DNA of 7,277 nucleotides from Niastella sp. GTDB lineage: Bacteria > Bacteroidota > Bacteroidia > Chitinophagales > Chitinophagaceae. The notes under the pieces were generated by a model. That model worked only from the letters and a program-made list of their open reading frames with translations, made no database searches and had not been told where the DNA came from. The translations under genes were made by a program, and so were the position numbers. This document shows positions 1 through 4,599 of this stretch, in pieces; the first letter of the stretch is position 1; each line of letters begins with the position of its first letter. The DNA is taken from contig JAJKIL010000198.1 in the NCBI GenBank assembly GCA_021154515.1, forward strand, positions 1 through 7,277. Reading direction: 5' to 3'.

Positions 1-101
1 AGATCCGGATGTGGCCGTATTTGCATGAAATGAATGAAAAGTTCTGTAAAGTAACAGATTATTTAATAAATTTAGCTGAGTTGCTACCAGGTATGATATA
101 A
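1..101 (+). CDS. Possible C-terminal end of an upstream gene (partial, unidentified)
   Basis: One plus-strand frame is open from the left edge to a TAA at 99-101. It gives about 32 residues containing MWPYLHEMNEKF and ending in LAELLPGMI, which looks like an amphipathic helical tail. If real, it is the 3' end of a gene that starts outside the window and ends 32 bp before the DoxX-like gene in the same direction. I do not recognise the family. The evidence is weak: the stretch is short, and a minus-strand frame is also open across the same bases, so chance is not excluded. Confidence 0.3.
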   Translation, partial: IRMWPYLHEMNEKFCKVTDYLINLAELLPGMI

Positions 102-108
102 GTATAAT
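81..108 (+). promoter_or_regulatory. Candidate promoter for the DoxX-like gene
   Basis: TTGCTA at 81-86 and TATAAT at 103-108 are separated by 16 bp and lie 26 bp upstream of the ATG at 134. Read with the Bacteroidota consensus (TTG, about 19 bp, TAnnTTTG), the same bases give TTG at 81-83 and TATAATTC at 103-110, a partial match. The site overlaps the end of the possible upstream coding fragment. It is called by inspection only, in AT-rich DNA where chance matches are common. Confidence 0.35.
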
Positions 109-133
109 TCAACATACTTACAAACCAACCAAT

Positions 134-976
134 ATGATACCTGCTTATTTACGACCGGCCAGCATTACAATCGCCCGCATTTTCTTTGGCATTGGCATGA
201 TAGGCATCGGCATACAACATTTCATTTATTCCGCATTTCGCCCGGTAATACTGCCGGCCTGGCCTCAATGGATGCAAACACCTATTCTTGCTTATTTAAC
301 AGGCGTCGTTATTGTCGCAGCCGGGGCGTTGATATTGCTGGGAAGAAACACAAAAACCATTTCCTTGTTGCTGGGCAGCTTTTTATTGTTTTGCCTGATC
401 TTTATTCAGTTCCCTTTTACGCTGTTTATTCAACCTAACTCTCCTGCTCACCTGGGTTTATGGACAGACCCACTTAAAGAACTGGCCCTTTCGGGCGGCG
501 CTTTTGTGGTGGCAGGCGTATCAGATGCCACACCCAAAAACCAGCTTTTTACCGTTATCGAAAAGTTGATCCCACTCGGAAAATTCTTCTTTGCTACCAC
601 CCTGTTGTTATTTGGCCTCGATCATTTCTTTTACACTGAGTTTGTCGCCACGCTGGTACCGGCATGGGTTCCTGACCATACCTTCTGGACATACCTTGCC
701 GGTGTTGCCCTTATCGGTACCGGCACGGCTATTATTTTAAAGATCAAAAGAAGAAAAATAGCATTGGCAGCAAGCGCCATGCTTTTCCTCTGGCTAATAC
801 TACTTCACATTCCCCGCGCCATAGCCGATCCTTATGGCGCCAAAGGCAATGAAATAACCAGTGTGTTTGAAGCGCTCGCGTTTAGTGGCATTGCGTTGGG
901 AATCGCGGTTATGCAAAAGCAAATAAAGAGCAACACCCTAATTACAGCAACAAGTAAAGCGGTGGCAGTTAATTAG
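134..976 (+). CDS. DoxX-like integral membrane protein with two tandem four-helix halves
   Basis: This is a 280-residue, very hydrophobic inner-membrane protein. About eight membrane segments can be placed, near residues 13-33, 51-70, 76-98 and 116-128, then 149-166, 185-203, 209-226 and 245-262. The two halves resemble each other at an offset of about 135 residues: QHF (H29) against DHF (H164), LPAW (41-43) against VPAW (176-178), and AYLTGVVIVAAG against TYLAGVALIGTG. Each half has the size and G-x-x-HF/PAW layout of the DoxX/DoxD-like membrane family, so the gene looks like an internal duplication and fusion. Members of that broad family have been linked to redox functions, but nothing here identifies a substrate or partner, and no redox CxxC motif is present. 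The start ATG has an A-rich leader (ACAAACCAACCAAT) and no clear Shine-Dalgarno sequence. The gene stands alone, with a long structured spacer downstream. Confidence 0.8.
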   Translation: MIPAYLRPASITIARIFFGIGMIGIGIQHFIYSAFRPVILPAWPQWMQTPILAYLTGVVIVAAGALILLGRNTKTISLLLGSFLLFCLIFIQFPFTLFIQPNSPAHLGLWTDPLKELALSGGAFVVAGVSDATPKNQLFTVIEKLIPLGKFFFATTLLLFGLDHFFYTEFVATLVPAWVPDHTFWTYLAGVALIGTGTAIILKIKRRKIALAASAMLFLWLILLHIPRAIADPYGAKGNEITSVFEALAFSGIALGIAVMQKQIKSNTLITATSKAVAVN

Positions 977-1027
977 TAGTTGTAACAAATTGATAACTTT
1001 TACACATATGTTGGCCACTTATACTCG

Positions 1028-1104
1028 ATAGTTCGCAACCTTCAAACCAAAGTTGCGAACTTCTCCTTCAAAGTTTCAAATTTCCTCACTAAAGTTGCGA
1101 ACTT
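1028..1104. repeat. 21-bp spaced 14-bp repeats with an inverted GTTCGCAAC arm
   Basis: AAAGTTGCGAACTT occurs exactly at 1049-1062 and again at 1091-1104. A degenerate copy, AAAGTTTCAAATTT (3 mismatches), sits precisely midway at 1070-1083, so the copies step by 21 bp. A fourth position in the same phase (1028-1041) carries the core inverted, GTTCGCAAC at 1031-1039. With its flanking A/T this pairs with 1052-1061 as a 10-bp stem and 12-nt loop. The stem lies about 55 bp after the DoxX-like stop and could act as a weak 3' hairpin, but only a mixed pyrimidine stretch (TTCTCCTTC) follows it, so it is not a convincing intrinsic terminator. Confidence 0.65.
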
Positions 1105-1135
1105 GTAGAGACAAACTGTCGTTTTACTGCCTGTT

Positions 1136-1360
1136 CCTTTAAAGAAACATATTTTCTCTGAAAGAAAATAAGATTCTTTTAAAGAACGGTGTATTCCTTT
1201 TAACCATTTCAAATTCCTTAAAAGAAAACCTTAACCCCTAAAAGGATAAGATAACCCCTGAAACTTTTCTGTTTCCCTTTAAATAAAATAAAATACCCTG
1301 AAGGAAAATAAAATCCCTTCAGGGATTTTTAAATTCCCTGAGAATTTCCCCTCACCCTGC
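1136..1360. repeat. Degenerate tandem array of 20-bp units, about eleven in strict phase
   Basis: A pyrimidine block followed by a purine block recurs every 20 bp with almost no slippage. The pyrimidine pentamers begin at 1136, 1156, 1176, 1196, 1216, 1236, 1256, 1276, 1296, 1316 and 1336, with a last one (CCCTG) at 1356: CCTTT, CTCTG, CTTTT, CCTTT, CCTTA, CCCTA, CCCTG, CCTTT, CCCTG, CCTTC, CCCTG. Each is followed by AAAG, AAAC, AAAT or AAGG at 1141, 1161, 1181 and so on. A rough consensus unit is AAAGAAAATAAAATTCCCTG. Several junctions are near-palindromes, such as TTCTTTTAAAGAA at 1174-1186 and TCCCTTCAGGGA at 1314-1325. The period is not a multiple of three and stops interrupt the frames, so this is not coding repeat DNA. 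It is too diverged, and lacks spacers, for a CRISPR array. Confidence 0.75.
1296..1330 (+). terminator. Possible hairpin plus short T-run inside the 20-bp array
   Basis: CCCTGAAGG (1296-1304) and CCTTCAGGG (1316-1324) form a perfect 9-bp stem with an 11-nt loop, followed by ATTTTT (1325-1330). In shape this is an intrinsic terminator for plus-strand transcription. However, it lies about 320 bp after the DoxX-like stop, and its arms are simply two neighbouring units of the tandem array, so termination may be incidental. Confidence 0.3.
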
Positions 1361-1481
1361 TATAACCAATTGATTATTACATTTAAAATGACCCAACTTT
1401 AAAAATCACCCTTAAAGAAAAACCATCTGATCTACACTATTCTCCTGTTTTCTGCTCCTGTTTATTTATTATTCTCATTAT

Positions 1482-1489
1482 TACATTTG
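1482..1489 (+). promoter_or_regulatory. Candidate Bacteroidota -7 element (TAnnTTTG) for the GNAT gene
   Basis: TACATTTG matches the Bacteroidota -7 consensus TAnnTTTG exactly and ends 4 bp before the ATG at 1494. The expected -33 region near 1459-1463 reads TGTTT, a poor match to TTTG. If used, transcription would begin at or within a few bases of the start codon, giving a leaderless or nearly leaderless mRNA. The octamer could also be chance in AT-rich sequence. Confidence 0.3.
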
Positions 1490-1493
1490 CCCC

Positions 1494-1973
1494 ATGAGCA
1501 ATGGAAATTCTTTTATAATAAAAAAAGCTACTACCAACCCGGACTTTGAAAATGGAAAGCAACTGTTTCTTCAATACATTAAATCCCTGCATTTTGAATT
1601 GAGCTTTCAGGATGTGGATAGAGAACTGGCAGAAATTCATCTCGAATATAATACGCCTACCGGGGTGCTGTTACTGGCTTATGATGGCGACAAAGCCATT
1701 GCCTGCGCCGGCGTAAGAAAGATAGATAACAACATTTCTGAATTGAAAAGAATGTTTGTTGACCCGGCTTATCGCGGTCATCAATTGGGTCAGCAGCTAT
1801 TGCAGCTATCGCTCGGTGAAGCCCGGCTGTTAGGCTATCAGGCTATCCGCCTCGATACTGTTCCGGAGATGCAGGCTGCCATCAAACTATACACGGCTGC
1901 AGGGTTCTACCCCATTGAACCCTACCGGTTCAACCCCATGCCTGGCGCCATTTTTATGGAAAAGGTATTATAA
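1494..1973 (+). CDS. GNAT-family N-acetyltransferase
   Basis: This 159-residue cytoplasmic enzyme of the GCN5-related acetyltransferase fold should transfer an acetyl group from acetyl-CoA to an amine, but the acceptor cannot be told from sequence. The core acetyl-CoA motif A is clear at residues 86-103: RMFVDPAYRG, then HQLGQQLL. Its R94-G-H-Q-L-G99 loop fits the cofactor-pyrophosphate-binding loop. Motif B follows with strand IRLDT (118-122) and AAIKLYTAAGFYPIEPY (128-144), where Y133 sits at the usual general-acid position and GF is conserved. The chain is full length for the family. ATG 1494 is the only sensible start: the frame is open back to a TGA at 1428-1430 but contains no upstream ATG, GTG or TTG. 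The gene is monocistronic and convergent with the Sus-type operon. Confidence 0.9.
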   Translation: MSNGNSFIIKKATTNPDFENGKQLFLQYIKSLHFELSFQDVDRELAEIHLEYNTPTGVLLLAYDGDKAIACAGVRKIDNNISELKRMFVDPAYRGHQLGQQLLQLSLGEARLLGYQAIRLDTVPEMQAAIKLYTAAGFYPIEPYRFNPMPGAIFMEKVL

Positions 1974-2002
1974 TAAAAAACCCTCCCGGTATATCGGGAG
2001 GG
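1969..2002 (-). terminator. Strong intrinsic terminator of the minus-strand SusC/SusD/DUF4397 operon
   Basis: CCCTCCCG (1981-1988) and CGGGAGGG (1995-2002) form a perfect GC-rich 8-bp stem with a 6-nt loop (GTATAT). Read on the minus strand it is followed directly by TTTTTTATTA (1980 downward), a textbook rho-independent terminator 23 bp after the stop of the DUF4397 gene. On the plus strand the hairpin begins 7 bp after the GNAT stop but is preceded by the A-tract and followed by CCATTAATAAG without a T-run, so it should work less well for the GNAT transcript. Confidence 0.85.
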
Positions 2003-2025
2003 CCATTAATAAGTATTCGTTATTA

Positions 2026-2847
2026 TTACTTGTGTACGTACGTTGCCAGGTGTCTCTCTTTGGTTCCGGTGTTCAGGTTGCCATCGCCCTGAAAGTACAG
2101 GGTGTAGGTTCGCTGATTATCAAATGAAACGTTATTGAGGGTGTCGAGGTTTATTGTGTTTCTAACGCGGCGCACATACAGCGTATCGCTCAACTGTGCG
2201 GTGTAAGCGAATTGCGAAAAAGTGGTCACAGTACCCGGTGTAATTCCGGAATAAATATTCCGGTTGTTACGGGTTGAGAACACATCAATGGAGTCAACCG
2301 TTTTCTGTGCAGCCTTTGCCGTATCGTCTACCACCGCATGTATAAAACGCAAATTAAAAAAACCTACGGTTGGCGTGGTAACAGAATCGCGTACAAATAT
2401 CTGGGCTGCGTCTCTGGTACTGTTGATGGAATCAGTGACCATTAATGTATAATAAGTATCGGGCGCCAGCATTTTTGTAAACGTCCTGATGGTTATTGAA
2501 TCAGGATTGCTCACACCGGCGGTCAGTTTAATTTCCTGCTCTCCTGCTGGCACTGAAACATATCCATACTGGGTTGAACTTATTGGAAACATGGTTCCAT
2601 AACTCAGGTACGGATTGCTGCCAGGCAAAAATCCTGACACTTTGGTACCACCCACCAATACATTAAATGAATCGGCCACATTAAAAATTTTGCCGAAATA
2701 TGGTGCTGCATGAACAATACGCAGGTAGGCGGTTCCTGCAGGCATTTGATAAGGCGCAGCGGCTTCGTAATCACGATTGCACGAAACAAGTGCAAGGAAG
2801 GTCATTACCAGGGCTGAAGCCAAAACAGCCAAAATATTTTTTCTCAT
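2026..2847 (-). CDS. DUF4397-domain lipoprotein
   Basis: This 273-residue predicted lipoprotein is the third gene of the SusC/SusD operon. A basic N-terminus (MRKN) and hydrophobic stretch lead to a lipobox LVSC, with the acylated cysteine at C23. The mature part contains two similar all-beta halves. The first starts at YLRIVHAAPY (41-50) with FNVLVGG and an AGEQEIKLTAG hairpin, and the second at FNLRFIHAVV (164-173) with DSIDVFS and VTTFSQF. Each ends in a related strand (TYYTLMVTDS near 131-140, RTYTLYFQGDG near 246-256). The L-R-hydrophobic-I-H-A start followed by a V/DV-x-V strand is characteristic of DUF4397 domains, which are often found in extracellular or surface proteins. Its function is unknown. 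Position suggests it is made with, and may sit beside, the SusC/SusD complex. The gene begins 53 bp after the SusD stop with no terminator between, and GAG immediately precedes the ATG. Confidence 0.85.
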   Translation of the reverse strand: MRKNILAVLASALVMTFLALVSCNRDYEAAAPYQMPAGTAYLRIVHAAPYFGKIFNVADSFNVLVGGTKVSGFLPGSNPYLSYGTMFPISSTQYGYVSVPAGEQEIKLTAGVSNPDSITIRTFTKMLAPDTYYTLMVTDSINSTRDAAQIFVRDSVTTPTVGFFNLRFIHAVVDDTAKAAQKTVDSIDVFSTRNNRNIYSGITPGTVTTFSQFAYTAQLSDTLYVRRVRNTINLDTLNNVSFDNQRTYTLYFQGDGNLNTGTKERHLATYVHK

Positions 2848-2900
2848 CTCAATTTTTTTATTGTTACTGTAAGTATCAATTTGCTCAGCTTAGTTTAAAA

Positions 2901-4562
2901 TTATTTTTGCGAGAACCAGCATTCCTTTGTAACATAATCCTGGTCAAAAGCGCCGATCCTTGTTAACTCAGGTACATCATACAGATATTCTGAATTGTAT
3001 CTTGGTTTACAACGATACACAAACTTGCTTTTGTTGGTAGCAACCAGGTACTGACCTGAAGGCGGTGTAAAATCAGCATACACCTGCTTGCCTGTTGCCG
3101 GGTCAATATCGGTATAATGAAATTTACGCATGTCGATCCATGTCTGGTGCGTTCCCCAAACATACAAGGCAATGTATTTTTGCAGCATAATATGCGTGAG
3201 TGTAAGATCACTTGCTGACACGGGTACTACAGCCGGGTTGCTCAAATAAGCATCTTTAACAGCTTGCGTAATTACGTTGGCTACCGGAATATGTTGCGGA
3301 TAAGTAGTAGTTAACATGTCGAAATTAAGACTGATGGCATTTTTATAAGCAGCCAATGCACCTGCATTATCACCCTTTCTGTATAATGCTTCCGCTTTTG
3401 TAAACTGCATTTCAGATGCCGTCATCATAGGCCAGGGACTGGTATTCTGCCACAGGTAACGGCTGGTATCTGTTGTTGGCGCTGCGGTTGAATTGTAGGT
3501 AGCATGTCCCCAGAAGTTAAAAGGATATGTGCTCGAATTCAACCCGGGGGTTTTGCCGCCTCTCCAGGGTAAAAAGCCCATAAAGTTACCGGAGTTGTTC
3601 TCACGGAGCATATACCAGCTCCTGGGATCACTTACCCCATTGAAGGCAGTAGTGTTACGGCCACTCATCAGATCGGCTATATAGGAACACTGTCTGTACG
3701 CCCCCATATTGGCACGGAAAGGACCATAATAATTATTGGCAGCACTCAGCAAACCTCCTGCTGTTTTTACGTAAGCATTATCGTCATTTGTTGTCATAGC
3801 CAGATCAGCATATTTAGCTGCTGAATCGGCAAAGGCATAATTGTTGGCCGCAAACAAATTTTTGGCACTGAGGTCAATATAAGAGCGGGCCAGAATGCCA
3901 TACACAAACTTTTTCCATTTGTTTACATCGCCGCCATTAAAATAGGCATCTCCTTTGGCAAAATTCTCTTTGTTTACATTACCATCGGTCCTGTTTAAGA
4001 AGCTAAGCGATCTGTAACAAACGGCACGACAGCTATCATAAAAATCAGCGGAGGCATCGTAATGAAATTGTGATAGATTTTCATTCCAGGCTTCACTTAA
4101 AATGCCATCGTTGTACTCATTGGTCAGCTCAAGCCAGCCCCATGCTCTGATGGCCCAGGCTGCCCCAACATAGTCCCATTTCTGTTCTTCGGTACCCCAT
4201 TCAATGATCTTGTTTATATTTTTTCCATGCCCATAATATACGGCTCCCCACATGGAACCTGTATTGTCGCTGGCGCCGGTCACCCCGCCCATTTCACCGT
4301 ATGAATCCAGGTCGGTCTGAATGCCGAAATATTGCACATATCTTCCTATATAAGTAGCATCCAGCTGAACGCCAAATCCAGTACCATTGGATGAATAGAA
4401 GTAGGTCAATCCACCGATCACACCGGGCATTATCGATTCAATGGGCACTCGCACCGATGCATTGGGATTTTGATAAGCCTCATCGATCTTTTTGCTGCAT
4501 CCCTGCATGCAAACCGCACCAATCGCCAGGGCTAATAAGGTAATTTGAAATTTATATCGCAT
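2901..4562 (-). CDS. SusD/RagB-family (SusD-like_2) outer-membrane nutrient-binding lipoprotein
   Basis: This 553-residue surface lipoprotein forms the ligand-capturing lid on its SusC partner. The chosen ATG (4560-4562) encodes MRYKFQ, a hydrophobic stretch and the lipobox MQGC, placing the acylated cysteine at C22, followed by SKKIDE. The frame is open to 4667, but that extension would overlap the SusC 3' end and push the signal peptide to an internal position. The mature chain is alpha-helical and rich in Trp/Tyr/Asn. TPR-like helices include YVGAAWAIRAWGWLELTNEY (131-150), WKKFVYGILARSYIDLSAKN (216-235) and ASEMQFTKAEALYRKG (382-397). The C-terminal region WIDMRKFHYTDID, RYNSEYLYDVPELTRIGAF and TKECWFSQ matches the usual end of SusD-like_2 proteins. 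The start lies 37 bp after the SusC stop, so the two are almost certainly co-transcribed. Nothing in the sequence fixes the substrate. Confidence 0.92.
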   Translation of the reverse strand: MRYKFQITLLALAIGAVCMQGCSKKIDEAYQNPNASVRVPIESIMPGVIGGLTYFYSSNGTGFGVQLDATYIGRYVQYFGIQTDLDSYGEMGGVTGASDNTGSMWGAVYYGHGKNINKIIEWGTEEQKWDYVGAAWAIRAWGWLELTNEYNDGILSEAWNENLSQFHYDASADFYDSCRAVCYRSLSFLNRTDGNVNKENFAKGDAYFNGGDVNKWKKFVYGILARSYIDLSAKNLFAANNYAFADSAAKYADLAMTTNDDNAYVKTAGGLLSAANNYYGPFRANMGAYRQCSYIADLMSGRNTTAFNGVSDPRSWYMLRENNSGNFMGFLPWRGGKTPGLNSSTYPFNFWGHATYNSTAAPTTDTSRYLWQNTSPWPMMTASEMQFTKAEALYRKGDNAGALAAYKNAISLNFDMLTTTYPQHIPVANVITQAVKDAYLSNPAVVPVSASDLTLTHIMLQKYIALYVWGTHQTWIDMRKFHYTDIDPATGKQVYADFTPPSGQYLVATNKSKFVYRCKPRYNSEYLYDVPELTRIGAFDQDYVTKECWFSQK

Positions 4563-4599
4563 AAAATGAATTTGAATTTTGCATTGGTAATGTATCAGA

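Larger units (their letters stand above)
977..1493. other. 517-bp non-coding spacer containing two periodic repeat blocks
   Basis: I see no credible gene, tRNA or recognised structured RNA between the DoxX-like stop and the GNAT start. A minus-strand open frame reaching in from the GNAT gene is a shadow of that gene. The spacer is AT-rich and polypurine/polypyrimidine in character. It holds the 21-bp spaced GTTGCGAAC repeats (1028-1104), the 20-bp tandem array (about 1136-1360), then unphased AT-rich sequence including CCCTTAAAGAAA near 1409-1420. A short direct repeat, CTCCTGTTT, occurs at 1442-1450 and 1455-1463, just before the GNAT start. Confidence 0.75.

Noticed and set aside
1136..1360. 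CRISPR array
   Set aside because: No conserved repeat with unique spacers. The units are contiguous, 20 bp, degenerate, and no cas gene is present.
1028..1360. Iteron-type replication origin
   Set aside because: The 20-21 bp repeat lengths resemble iterons, but no replication initiator gene is in the window, the repeats are very diverged, and the neighbours look like ordinary chromosomal genes.
1437..1640. Minus-strand 67-codon open frame over the GNAT start
   Set aside because: It overlaps the well-supported GNAT gene, has no recognisable domain and lies mostly antisense to it.
1915..2127. Plus-strand 70-codon open frame spanning the GNAT end and terminator
   Set aside because: It runs through the terminator hairpin in a different frame of the GNAT gene and into antisense of the DUF4397 gene. 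No protein-like signal was seen.
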